Below, piece after piece: positions 25,851-33,768 of a stretch of DNA of 42,100 bases; positions within the stretch are counted from its first letter, which is position 1, and the number at the start of each line of letters is the position of its first letter. The translations under genes and the position numbers were made by a program. The notes under the pieces are model-generated. The model was not told the origin of the DNA. It ran no database searches and saw only the letters and a program-made list of their open reading frames with translations. This DNA comes from an uncultured Eubacteriales bacterium (lineage in GTDB: Bacteria; Bacillota; Clostridia; Tissierellales; Peptoniphilaceae): assembly GCA_900539225.1 (NCBI GenBank), contig UQBO01000011.1, positions 1-42,100 on the forward strand. The letters run 5' to 3'.

Positions 25851-26420
25851 TTAAATTCCAAAACTTTTTGGAGATATTTCAATTCCTAACATTTTTGCAA
25901 ATTGTATTCCAAACTTAACAAAATTATAAGATACCGAAGTGATAATTTTATCGTCTAAAATATAACCCTCTTCAATTGGATTTTCCATACATTCGTCCCA
26001 ATCTTTCATTAGAGTTAAATCGGATTCTAAAAATCCTTCTTCTAAGAGTTCTTCTTTGTTTACACCTGCCATAAATGGCTTACCATTAAGAATTCCTGCT
26101 TTTAGTAGCGAAACTGGAGCAATTGATATGGCACCTATTACTTTATCGCTAAATTTTTTTACAAACTCTATAATTTCTGGATCTTTGACTGCAGATTCTA
26201 TATCTACTGCTCCCGGCAATAATAAGCTGTCATATTCATTAACATCTAATTCAAATATGGTTTTATCAGGTACGATTTTTAGTCTTTCTTCACTTAATAC
26301 AACTTCTTTACTTTTTGCAAACACATCAATTTCTTTATTTTTAAGTGCCAAAATTTCAAGAGCAACGCTAATTTCAAAATGACAAAAAGACTCATAAAGT
26401 AGCACAGCAGTTTTTTTCAT
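25851..26420 (-). CDS. DJ-1/PfpI family protein lacking the usual cysteine
   Basis: 189 residues covering the whole class I glutamine amidotransferase-like domain: MKKTAVLLYESFCHFEI (Glu16 matches the conserved Glu), YDSLLLPGAVDIE, the nucleophile elbow VIGAISIAPVSLLKAG, and a C-terminal ITSVSYNFVKFGIQFAK. The elbow carries Ser (about residue 99) where DJ-1/PfpI proteins have the reactive Cys (A-I-C-x-x-P), so protease or deglycase activity is doubtful. AGGAGG precedes the start. It is 27 nt upstream of the membrane protein gene. Confidence 0.82.
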   Translation of the reverse strand: MKKTAVLLYESFCHFEISVALEILALKNKEIDVFAKSKEVVLSEERLKIVPDKTIFELDVNEYDSLLLPGAVDIESAVKDPEIIEFVKKFSDKVIGAISIAPVSLLKAGILNGKPFMAGVNKEELLEEGFLESDLTLMKDWDECMENPIEEGYILDDKIITSVSYNFVKFGIQFAKMLGIEISPKSFGI

Positions 26421-26487
26421 AATATTTCCTCCTATAATTCACTAAAGTAAATAAACGACCAGATTAATCCTCATTTTCACCCTCACT

Positions 26488-26623
26488 TTGACCGACATTT
26501 TGGGTGACATTTTGAGTGACATAATTTAAATTCTTTGCGTTTTTACGATTTGCTCACGATTATTTTTATATTTTTCTAATATTTTTGCTTAAGCTCTAAG
26601 ATTGCAATTATTCTTGCAATTTC
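26488..26623. repeat. Intergenic duplicated segment, copy 1
   Basis: Similar to 36142-36258: shared TTTTGACCGACAT, GATTTGCTCACGATTAT and AATTGCAATTATTCTT blocks. This copy has three consecutive ~14-nt GACATTTTG-type units where the other has one. The remainder of 26421-26645 holds no gene. Confidence 0.65.
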
Positions 26624-26645
26624 TTACTTTACTATCTTTCAAATC

Positions 26646-27105
26646 TTATTTAAGCAGCTTTCTTTTGAATACACTGCAGCCATCATTTTCTCCAATAAAT
26701 TCAAAATTATTCTTCATCGCAATTCGTTTGGTATTTTCCTGGTTCGGGGCACACTCAATAATCAAGTTTTTCCCTATCTCTAAACTACGGTTTATAAAGG
26801 CTTTTGTTAATTCATTGGCATATCCTTTCCCCAAATATCTCTTATTGAGTATCCAACCAAGTTCGAAGGAGTCATTGTCATACTCATGGAATATTACATA
26901 TCCGATAAACTTCTGACTAAAATCTTCTACCGCATAGATCAAAGGAGGGTCAATCAGTGCGACACTATTTAGAAAATTCGCTGTTTTTTTTCCATGAAAA
27001 AGGCGGTTCTATAAATTCCATGACATCTTCATCTGAAAGTAGATTATAGAGTTCCATTAGATCGTTATTAGTAAATTTTCTTATCTTTAATCGTTCGGTA
27101 ATCAT
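26646..27105 (-). pseudogene. Frameshifted GNAT acetyltransferase gene
   Basis: A second copy of the intact acetyltransferase gene at 37467-37925. From the ATG at 27105 (GGAGGG upstream) the frame breaks at a run of eight T (about 26984-26991) that is seven T in the intact copy. A 98-codon 3' part remains open (LGWILNKRYLGKGYANELT). A one-base slip in this run would restore the full 152-residue protein, so decay or slippage switching are both possible. Confidence 0.78.
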
Positions 27106-27152
27106 GCAGTCCCTCCTTCCTTTATATAATTATTATATCACAACTCGTCCCA

Positions 27153-27428
27153 TTAAACTCTTTCATCTGTAATTATATGCTCAACGCCTTCATGCCCCGA
27201 CCTAAGATATTCTTTCATAGATGTCGGATATGCTTTGCATTTATCAAGCTCATCTATCGGCACCAAATGCATTGTCTCTTTAGCGCCTGACGCTGTAGTG
27301 CTTTGACTCGTAAAATTTCTTTTGCCCATGGGCTTCATCATATGGCAGTAATAGATCATCTCTTATGATGACAGCTGCGAGTCTCACTCCATATTGTTCT
27401 TTTCTATTATCACTATAAAATCCTTAAA
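27153..27428 (-). pseudogene. Internally deleted Nudix hydrolase gene
   Basis: The 3' part matches the intact Nudix gene at 36297-36782 (MMKPMGKRNFTSQST, ETMHLVPIDELDKC, HIITDERV). The 5' part reads YGVRLAAVIIRDD, the usual Nudix first strand, but the whole Nudix box is missing and the two parts are in different frames. An AAAGGAG remnant lies at about 27432-27438. Confidence 0.75.
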
Positions 27429-27455
27429 ACTCTCCTTTAAACATATAAGACATTT

Positions 27456-28199
27456 CTACCTAAACATTATAGAGCTAAAAGTTACAGTTTTTATCTGTGG
27501 AAAGTCGTTATAAAATTCAATTATCCCAAGTATTGCAATATCATAAATTTTTTTCGTATCAATGTTATCGTTCGTCGTACCCCTAAAAACACTTGTCTTT
27601 TTTATCCATTCATTTTGCTTATTTGTTTTTATAATTAATTCATAACGTTTACCATTTTTAGTCGCAATTTCTTTAGTCTCTAATTTTGCATGCCCATAGA
27701 AAATAAATATTTTATTTTTTTCAGATTTATCAAACCAAGTGTTTATAGATTTTCTTGGAATAAATTTTCTAACGCCACTACTTTTTTTATTGTCCACCTC
27801 TATTACTAAAGGATTGTCTTTAGATTCATTATTTATACCACTACCTTCTTTTGCTTTTTTAGGAAGCAATTGATTTAAAGCTGCTTCTAACCTATCTTGT
27901 ATCTGTTTATCACTTAACACTCTAACAAATTGTTTAATCTCACTCTTGGTTGCACAATCGTGTTTAAATGAACAATATTCAGCATGGTCTGATGAAGGAA
28001 TTTTTGATAAAAACGCACGTCTAATTGATGTCTTATGGGTAAAACTTAATTCAGCTATCTTACATTCTGGGCAAAATATATGACCTCGATATTTTGAAAT
28101 ATTTCCATTATTTTGCTCATATTCTTTTTGTATCTCATACAAATCATGAATCTGATCATCTTCATTATAATAAAACTCCTCAAAGCTTACATTAGCCAA
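27456..28199 (-). CDS. Zn-motif (CxxC/HxC) protein paired with the DUF262 gene
   Basis: About 247 residues, not a family I can name. The N-terminal third carries Cys43-x2-Cys46 (FCPECK) and then DHAEYCSFKHDC (His72, Cys76, His80, Cys82), a likely zinc site resembling the Cys/His start of CoiA-like proteins. A basic linker follows, then a beta-rich C-terminal domain (KIFIFYGHAKLE, KRYELIIKTNKQNEW, IYDIAILGIIEFY). Start: AGGAG (28208-28212) lies 8 nt before a TTG at 28199; the GTG at 28208 overlaps that site. It lies 68 nt downstream of the DUF262 gene with no terminator between, so it is probably its partner. Confidence 0.65.
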   Translation of the reverse strand: MANVSFEEFYYNEDDQIHDLYEIQKEYEQNNGNISKYRGHIFCPECKIAELSFTHKTSIRRAFLSKIPSSDHAEYCSFKHDCATKSEIKQFVRVLSDKQIQDRLEAALNQLLPKKAKEGSGINNESKDNPLVIEVDNKKSSGVRKFIPRKSINTWFDKSEKNKIFIFYGHAKLETKEIATKNGKRYELIIKTNKQNEWIKKTSVFRGTTNDNIDTKKIYDIAILGIIEFYNDFPQIKTVTFSSIMFR

Positions 28200-28267
28200 T
28201 AAAATCACTCCTATATTACAAAATCTAATTCAAAACATATAATTTCCAGATTTAATTATGTCCTAAA

Positions 28268-30793
28268 TCATCCAAGATATGGCACTATGACATCATAAAA
28301 TTTTTTGCTCCACTCTGCATGGAACCTTGCCATCTGTAGCCAATCTGTCTCATTTTTTATACTTACACCACTTAACTTATATGATATCTTTGATGACTTG
28401 ATATCGTCACCGCGATACCAAATAAGTGATACTCCTAAAGCCTTTTCAATATCATCCTTATGAGTCTTCAGCATGTCGAATGCTTTTTTATTCTCTTCTT
28501 TTTTACCTTTCCCTAAGTATAAGTCAACCCTTGCAAAATCGTAGTTTGCTATACAGCTAATGTTAAACCCACTAATTCCAAAGAAACCGCTAATCCAGTT
28601 ATCCTTTGTTGGATTTACATTAGCAAAAGAAGCATTCTCTGCATTAATTTCTTTGATGAAATCTAATGCATAGGTCCAATACTTTCTTCGTGTCTCATAC
28701 CTTGTTCCTGCCTCTTGCCCGTCACTTTCATTTTCATCGCGTAAGTAAAAAACTAAATCAGATGGATCAGCATCGTATAATCTAAATACTTTATTCAAGA
28801 CAGAAAGCTTACTTTGTGTGCTTGTATTAGTCCACACGTAAATGCCATCTCCAATTTCAACGGTCTTTTTAAAATCTACTTCATTCATGGTAAAGTTTAG
28901 TGCGAGGCCATCATCTTTAGATGCGGCAAGTTTTGTAATTACGCTCTTGTCTTCAGCATACAGGATTTGTAATACTTTTTGGAACATTTCTACCCAGCTT
29001 GAAACTGGCTGCTCTGTATTTTTATAACTAAAGCGTGCAATTAATCTTCCGCTTAATGAAGTGTCATCGTCAAGTGTATATGAATCCATTTGCTTTACTA
29101 CTGGCTTAAATGTAGTCGTCGGCGCAGCCCAAATTTCAAGAGCCCTTCCCATTAAATATTGGTTACGCTCTTCTAGTTCTGCCAAAGTCCATTTATCCTT
29201 CTTGGCAATATAAGTATTCATGCGAATGCCGCTGTCTTCAAAGCCATTCTTCATTGATTTCTTTTCCTCGAATGTGCTGTTACTGTATTTTGAGTTATAG
29301 GCAGTCAAAGTCAGATTGGCAATTCTATGCAGCCACGTCTCATGAATCTCTTCATAGTCTTCGCCAAGTGCCTTGATCCACGCTGGAGTCAAGTGTTGAG
29401 GCATGATGTGCTCAATTGAATAAGTACCATCATCGCAGTGGCCATATACATCCTTGTCTTCTAGGGTAGAATAATTTTCAAGGCGCTCCATGATATAAAT
29501 CTTGTTCTTGCTGTTCATCAGGTAAACTTGTCTATCAGTAAATCTTTCAGAGAATTCATCATCATCAGGGAAGCGTGCCCTTTCCTTCTTTGATAAAAGT
29601 GCATACTTAAATTTTTCAAGATATCCTACATCATTACCCTCATATCTAGCGATTTCTCTATGGAGCGTAGAGAATATTTTATTCAATGCATTTGTCGGTA
29701 GATCACATATTGCTCTTCTGAATAAATAATTTTCTGTAATCAAAAATAATTCTTTAAGCTCTGAAATATCAAGTTTATTCTCATCATAAAGCCTTAATAC
29801 TTCAAGGAAGAATGGTCTTGTAACTGTTGTCTCCAATCTGTTTAGTCTATAGATACATGCATCCAAAGCCTTGTTCCCTGTGCCGCCACTCAACAAAATT
29901 TCATATCTTTTAGCATATGCCAGCAAATCTTTTAATAGCTCTTCTGTTTCAATTGATTTTTGATCGACATAATCCTTGAAGCTGATATAAATTTTCTTCT
30001 GTGATGGTATTGCAAGCTGCTTTATACTCAAGTAATCCCTTACAAAGGAGCTGACATCATATTTAGTACATTCTTCAATTCTGTTCCAATATTTATCGTA
30101 GTACTCATCTTGTTCTTTTGAAGGAAGTCCCATCAAGATAAAGTTTCTGATTTTATCGCCCTCACTAAGATCAAGACCGGTTGAGTTTAAACTTTCAAAT
30201 ATTAACTGAGGATTATCCTCATTGTTAAGTGTAATGTTTATAATCTCCAAGCGGCAGATGGCATCAAAAAGTTCATCAATACTTATTTCTTGTTTTTGAA
30301 TTCTTTCATAAAAATAATTATAGTTAGTAGTAAGATTTGACTCTCTGATGTGTTCATCAGCATTGCTAAAGAGCTTGCCAAATGCCTTCTGATCGTTCTT
30401 TACTGGCTTTAGCTTAATGCGAGTCTCTTCGGGCTGATATTTGTCAACCAAGAAATCCTCATAAATTTGCTTATCTAAGTAGACATCCTTAGGTGTTATT
30501 ATGCCAGACTTGATAAGATTATACATTGCTAAAAGCAATAAAGAAACTGTTGTTAATCTCTGCTGACCATCAATCACAAGAAACTCAGTATTTCTTCCAG
30601 ATGGTTCATAAACAGAAACCAAACTACCAAAGAAATGACTTCTTCTTTTATTTTTTATTACTTTAACAAGGTCGTCATAAAGCTGTTTGCAGTTCTCTGT
30701 CTTCCAGTCATAATTACGTTGGTAAACCGGAATTATAAAACGCTTTTTAGAACCTTCCATGTATTCTATTAGCCTACATTCTGAACCTTTCAT
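28268..30793 (-). CDS. DUF262-DUF1524-DUF4268 protein (GmrSD-like restriction candidate)
   Basis: 841 residues. DUF262 (ParB/GmrS-like, NTP-dependent) spans about 8-260 with IPVYQRNYDW (21-30), DGQQRLTTVSLLLLA (75-89) and IFESLNSTGLDLSEGDKIRN. The GmrD-like DUF1524 His-Me nuclease domain is at about 400-560: YSIEHIMPQH (459-467) and HRIANLTLTAYNSKYSN. The C-terminal ~140 residues resemble DUF4268 (RVDLYLGKGKKEENKKAFDM, then LIWYRGDD). GmrSD/BrxU relatives cut modified phage DNA (type IV restriction). Strong AGGAGG precedes the ATG. Function here is inferred from family. Confidence 0.85.
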   Translation of the reverse strand: MKGSECRLIEYMEGSKKRFIIPVYQRNYDWKTENCKQLYDDLVKVIKNKRRSHFFGSLVSVYEPSGRNTEFLVIDGQQRLTTVSLLLLAMYNLIKSGIITPKDVYLDKQIYEDFLVDKYQPEETRIKLKPVKNDQKAFGKLFSNADEHIRESNLTTNYNYFYERIQKQEISIDELFDAICRLEIINITLNNEDNPQLIFESLNSTGLDLSEGDKIRNFILMGLPSKEQDEYYDKYWNRIEECTKYDVSSFVRDYLSIKQLAIPSQKKIYISFKDYVDQKSIETEELLKDLLAYAKRYEILLSGGTGNKALDACIYRLNRLETTVTRPFFLEVLRLYDENKLDISELKELFLITENYLFRRAICDLPTNALNKIFSTLHREIARYEGNDVGYLEKFKYALLSKKERARFPDDDEFSERFTDRQVYLMNSKNKIYIMERLENYSTLEDKDVYGHCDDGTYSIEHIMPQHLTPAWIKALGEDYEEIHETWLHRIANLTLTAYNSKYSNSTFEEKKSMKNGFEDSGIRMNTYIAKKDKWTLAELEERNQYLMGRALEIWAAPTTTFKPVVKQMDSYTLDDDTSLSGRLIARFSYKNTEQPVSSWVEMFQKVLQILYAEDKSVITKLAASKDDGLALNFTMNEVDFKKTVEIGDGIYVWTNTSTQSKLSVLNKVFRLYDADPSDLVFYLRDENESDGQEAGTRYETRRKYWTYALDFIKEINAENASFANVNPTKDNWISGFFGISGFNISCIANYDFARVDLYLGKGKKEENKKAFDMLKTHKDDIEKALGVSLIWYRGDDIKSSKISYKLSGVSIKNETDWLQMARFHAEWSKKFYDVIVPYLG

Positions 30794-30828
30794 ATTTACT
30801 CCTCCTACAAAATATTCTAAAAATTAAT

Positions 30829-31188
30829 CTAATTAATAATTATATTAAATGATGCTTTTATAATATTTATTAAATTATTGCAATCGAATCCTGCAATTAT
30901 TATAAGGATTAAAACAGGATATAAGGAGTAGAATAAATCTACAGCTCTCAATTGTTTTTTAAAAACTATTTTCAATAAAACTACAAGATTGATTATAATT
31001 AATATAAAGTGAGCTAAAAGCAGTAAGGCAAATATTAAATCTATTAGCCTACTTTGAGTGTTTTTCATAAGATCTGTATCATAGATGTAATTAAATTTTC
31101 CTTCAAATTTAATAAATAATGCTATGAAAGATATTATAAGTAAGTGTGAAATTAAAGTAATTATTTTAAGCTTTTTATAGTTTTTCAT
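30829..31188 (-). CDS. Small membrane protein, paralogue copy 2
   Basis: 119 residues, almost the same as the protein at 25443-25823 (shared KFEGKFNYIYD, LIDLIFALLLLAHFIL and LFYSLYPVLIL), with about four helices. The leader is also shared (GAGGTGTAACA before the ATG). It lies directly upstream of the DUF262 gene by 35 nt, same strand. Function unknown. A role as a membrane partner of the DUF262 locus is conceivable, but the other copy sits with unrelated genes. Confidence 0.7.
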   Translation of the reverse strand: MKNYKKLKIITLISHLLIISFIALFIKFEGKFNYIYDTDLMKNTQSRLIDLIFALLLLAHFILIIINLVVLLKIVFKKQLRAVDLFYSLYPVLILIIIAGFDCNNLINIIKASFNIIIN

Positions 31189-31387
31189 TGTTACACCTCA
31201 AATTTTGTAAATATTAGTTTTCTAGCTAGATTAATTCTTACTCTTAAGTAACAATGTAAACTCCTCCAAATGCCTCGTACGTAAGAGTAGATTTAGCACT
31301 TATCTTATTCTCAAAAATAATTCTTATATAAAATAAAGCTATTTCTTTTTTTAATAGTATATATTTATTTTTTCAATGTTAAATTTG

Positions 31388-31416
31388 TTGACAAAATGCA
31401 TATTATCATATATAAT
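31388..31416 (+). promoter_or_regulatory. Consensus promoter of a predicted small RNA
   Basis: A perfect TTGACA (31388-31393), a 17-nt spacer and a perfect TATAAT (31411-31416) on the plus strand. No plus-strand gene follows; only the ~70-nt hairpin transcript at 31422-31494. Confidence 0.85.
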
Positions 31417-31421
31417 AATAG

Positions 31422-31494
31422 TAACTCATCAACCATGATGTTGAAGGAGATCTCGAGAGCGTCTACGACTTAGTAGGCGTTCTTTGTTTATTTG
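31422..31494 (+). ncRNA. Predicted ~70-nt structured small RNA convergent to the DUF3800 operon
   Basis: The region between a consensus promoter and a strong terminator. The 5' part can form a small stem (TCAAC/GTTGA, about 31427-31443) and contains palindromic TCTCGAGA (31451-31458). The 3' part is an 11-bp hairpin with two G-U pairs (31456-31466 with 31473-31483, loop GACTTA) followed by a U-rich run. Its end overlaps the stop codon of the RNase-like gene on the other strand by a few bases. A 12-codon frame (MMLKEISRASTT) is too short and overlaps the hairpin. DUF3800 genes are known to travel with conserved RNA motifs; this may be one. Confidence 0.6.
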
Positions 31495-31994
31495 TAAAGC
31501 TCTTCAGACTCCGATATTTTTCTCCTTAATGTATTTTCATGCTCGATATAATAGGCAGTGACAAGTAGATAATAATCTTCTCTTTCTTCCAGAACAATCA
31601 TATACCTGTCTTCCTTGTTTAATAAGTGAACCCTATCTTTATTCCTAACCCTTTTTATATAAGCTACAAAGCATTGTTGATTACATGTTACTAAGTGATT
31701 AGTCTCTATACTTGGCTTTATCCAGTGAAGTCTTTCACACCTTCTTAAATCAGGTTCTCGATCTTCCTCATTTCCTGTATGATCAAAATTCTTACAAGTC
31801 AAATGATAAAAAGAAAATTCTTTTCCTAGTTGCTCAGGAAATCTTTTTAAAGATACAGGTCTGTTTTTATAAAATACTTTTCTATTATATAAATCAGCTT
31901 TAAAAACTCCATATAAGTACTCTTCATAAGATTTATAGTTACCATTGTAATGTGACAGCTCAACAATTGGACCTAATTTTGGGCAATGACGCAA
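31488..31994 (-). CDS. Possible BECR-fold RNase-like (toxin-like) protein
   Basis: About 168 residues, no family named with certainty. Features of a barnase/EndoU/colicin/RelE (BECR)-type nuclease are visible: FYHLTCKNF (His64), REPDLRRCERLHWI (Arg84, Arg85, Arg88, Trp91), the strand DRYMIVLEEREDYYLLVTAY (about 129-148) with Thr and Tyr near the end, then a lysine/arginine tail. Such proteins cleave RNA in phage and plasmid conflict. Start: GAGAGG lies 8 nt before a TTG at 31994; the GTG at 32003 overlaps it. It follows the DUF3800 gene after 17 nt, so they form an operon. Confidence in the nuclease call is low to moderate. Confidence 0.55.
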   Translation of the reverse strand: MRHCPKLGPIVELSHYNGNYKSYEEYLYGVFKADLYNRKVFYKNRPVSLKRFPEQLGKEFSFYHLTCKNFDHTGNEEDREPDLRRCERLHWIKPSIETNHLVTCNQQCFVAYIKRVRNKDRVHLLNKEDRYMIVLEEREDYYLLVTAYYIEHENTLRRKISESEELYK

Positions 31995-32011
31995 AATAAT
32001 CACCTCTCAAA

Positions 32012-32698
32012 TTAAAGTCTATCAAGAATAAGTAAGTTTAGCTTACTTTCATTTAAAGAAGAAGTTTGTGTTAAGCATTGTGATGCCCTTGTTTTTATTA
32101 ATGAGCATAATTGTAATTTAGTATTACTAGTATTAAGGTCTCTATTAATGTAAGTGATTGCTCCAAGTAATAAATCTGTTAATTGCAAAATTGAATTTTC
32201 ATGTGATCTAATCTGTTGAATTTTTGTTACCTCTTTACTTCGATTCTTGGCTGTATTATGTAAAACTTCCTCTAGCTTCTTAATTCTATGCATACTATTT
32301 GTATCCTTTATATCAATATAAACCTCTATATCATCCTCTTGATTCAGAAAGTAAGAAATAGTATAATAATACATCTTGTAATAAAAATCATCATGACTTT
32401 GGTCAAAATCTTTATGCCTTAATACTGATTTATCAGGTAATAAGACGCCTCTAAATCTTAACAGTTCATTGTCAAAAAAATAATTAATTAAATCTTCATA
32501 ATATTTTTGCTTACTAATAGATACTTTATTCCATTTGATTTCTTGATGACTCATAATTGAATGTTTTTCCTTAATTTTTTTTATATCTTTATATACGTTA
32601 AATTTTGCATAATTTGGACAGGCAATACCACCAATAGCCATGACTTTTTGTTTATCATGTTCTAAATGACAAGACTCATCACAATAAATATTTATCAT
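32012..32698 (-). CDS. DUF3800 domain protein (RNase H-like fold)
   Basis: 228 residues. The N-terminal IYCDESCHLEHDKQ (Asp7, Glu8) is the DUF3800 signature. AIGGIACP, EVYIDIKDTNSM and the C-terminal QLTDLLLGAITYI complete it; the acidic residues fit an RNase H-like metal site. DUF3800 proteins are common in phages and defence islands and are often next to conserved RNA motifs; their function is not settled. AGGAGG lies 7 nt upstream of the ATG. It is first gene of a two-gene operon with the RNase-like protein. Confidence 0.88.
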   Translation of the reverse strand: MINIYCDESCHLEHDKQKVMAIGGIACPNYAKFNVYKDIKKIKEKHSIMSHQEIKWNKVSISKQKYYEDLINYFFDNELLRFRGVLLPDKSVLRHKDFDQSHDDFYYKMYYYTISYFLNQEDDIEVYIDIKDTNSMHRIKKLEEVLHNTAKNRSKEVTKIQQIRSHENSILQLTDLLLGAITYINRDLNTSNTKLQLCSLIKTRASQCLTQTSSLNESKLNLLILDRL

Positions 32699-32746
32699 TA
32701 AACTACCTCCTATTTGGTTTTTGTTTTTTCTCTTATATTCAGTGAT

Positions 32747-32764
32747 TTAGAATGCAAATTCTAA
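32747..32764. promoter_or_regulatory. Perfect dyad upstream of the DUF3800 gene
   Basis: TTAGAAT (32747-32753) and ATTCTAA (32758-32764) around a 4-nt spacer, about 50 nt before the DUF3800 start. Possibly an operator for autoregulation, or a leader hairpin. T6 follows it on the plus strand, but no plus-strand gene needs a terminator there. Confidence 0.4.
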
Positions 32765-32822
32765 TTTTTTGCTATACTCATAATCATTAGTTTATTATAG
32801 AAATTTCTTAACACAACTATAA

Positions 32823-33260
32823 TTAACTTATCCACTTTACTTTTTCCACAAAATCATTTGAATTAGTATAGCCATTTTTTGTGTAGAATTTATTATGCAT
32901 GTCATCATTAACAGCTTTAAGCTCTATACAAGATGCTCCTAATTTTTTAACTTCTTCTTCTAATTTATTCATTAGTTTAGTACCATATCCTTTATTCTGA
33001 AACCTATAATCAATTACAATCTCTTCTAAAGTGTACCCAATAATATCATCATATTGTTTAAAATATCCCATAGCAAATCCTAGAATTTCAGTCTTATCCT
33101 TAATAATCAAAGAAAATGAGTCTTCCATACTTATAACCTGATGTATCCTTTTGTATGCTGTTTTTTCATTCCAACAAGATCCTTCTACATGATTATAATA
33201 GTTAATATATAAGTCAAGTACTTTACCGATATCTTCTAAATTCATAATTTGTATTTCCAT
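32823..33260 (-). CDS. GNAT family N-acetyltransferase
   Basis: 145 residues, one complete GNAT domain: EIVIDYRFQNKGYGTKLM (acetyl-CoA loop Q-N-K-G-Y-G-T, about 86-103), SCIELKAVNDDMHNKFYTKN then GYTNSNDF (B motif with Tyr). GGAGG lies 6 nt before the ATG. Substrate unknown. About 125 nt separate it from the downstream DUF3800 gene, so it is probably an independent unit in the same island. Confidence 0.85.
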   Translation of the reverse strand: MEIQIMNLEDIGKVLDLYINYYNHVEGSCWNEKTAYKRIHQVISMEDSFSLIIKDKTEILGFAMGYFKQYDDIIGYTLEEIVIDYRFQNKGYGTKLMNKLEEEVKKLGASCIELKAVNDDMHNKFYTKNGYTNSNDFVEKVKWIS

Positions 33261-33366
33261 AAGTCCTCCAAAATATAATTATCTGTTTTCAATTTAAAAC
33301 AAATTTTTATTTTTATACATTTTTCAATACTATAAAAGTCTCCGTCATAAAATATCCAATCAAGCT

Positions 33367-33529
33367 TTATTTCAGTCGGCTTCTTGAGAGTATCTGATTT
33401 AAGATTTGCTTTTTAAATTTATCTCTCTTATTTTTTGTCATCAATACCACAGTCTCGAAATGGCTTGAGTAGTCAGTATGGATAAAACTAACAAATTTTC
33501 AAAAGCCTTGTATGTGGAAATAAATCCAT
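33367..33529 (-). pseudogene. rlmD/rumA 3'-end scar, site 1
   Basis: On the minus strand the DNA reads MDLFPHT (33509-33529). After about 46 nt of unrelated sequence it reads SHFETVVLMTKNKRD and on to a stop at 33367. Canonical RlmD ends D-x-F-P-H-T-x-H-V-E-T-V-V-L, so this is an rlmD C-terminus interrupted by a short leftover insert. The same insert occurs at site 37298-37383. Confidence 0.6.
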
Positions 33530-33768
33530 AGTTCTCTTTGATATCAAACCATTTATTAATTTGAAGCTCTTAAATGAATAAATTTCTTATCCATACTAGT
33601 CATTTTTCTCGTTTGGCCCAGTATTAACAAGACCAATACTAACATATTAAATAAGATTAATTAATTAAATTCCTACTAGCATTTGATTTCAAGTACATAT
33701 AGGAGATCACTTATATTATCATTTTCTTTGTAAAAGGCTTCATTAAATCATTATCTCAAAATGTCAAT
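33530..33768. other. AT-rich gap with no gene
   Basis: No plausible open frame with a ribosome site on either strand. One inverted repeat (AGTATT/AATACT around 9 nt, near 33622-33642) lacks a T-run. Confidence 0.5.

Noticed and set aside
31434..31472. 12-codon frame (MMLKEISRASTT) in the small RNA
   Set aside because: No ribosome site at a proper distance, not hydrophobic like type I toxins, and it overlaps the terminator hairpin.
31388..31494. Type III toxin-antitoxin RNA
   Set aside because: No tandem repeats and no toxin gene downstream on the same strand.
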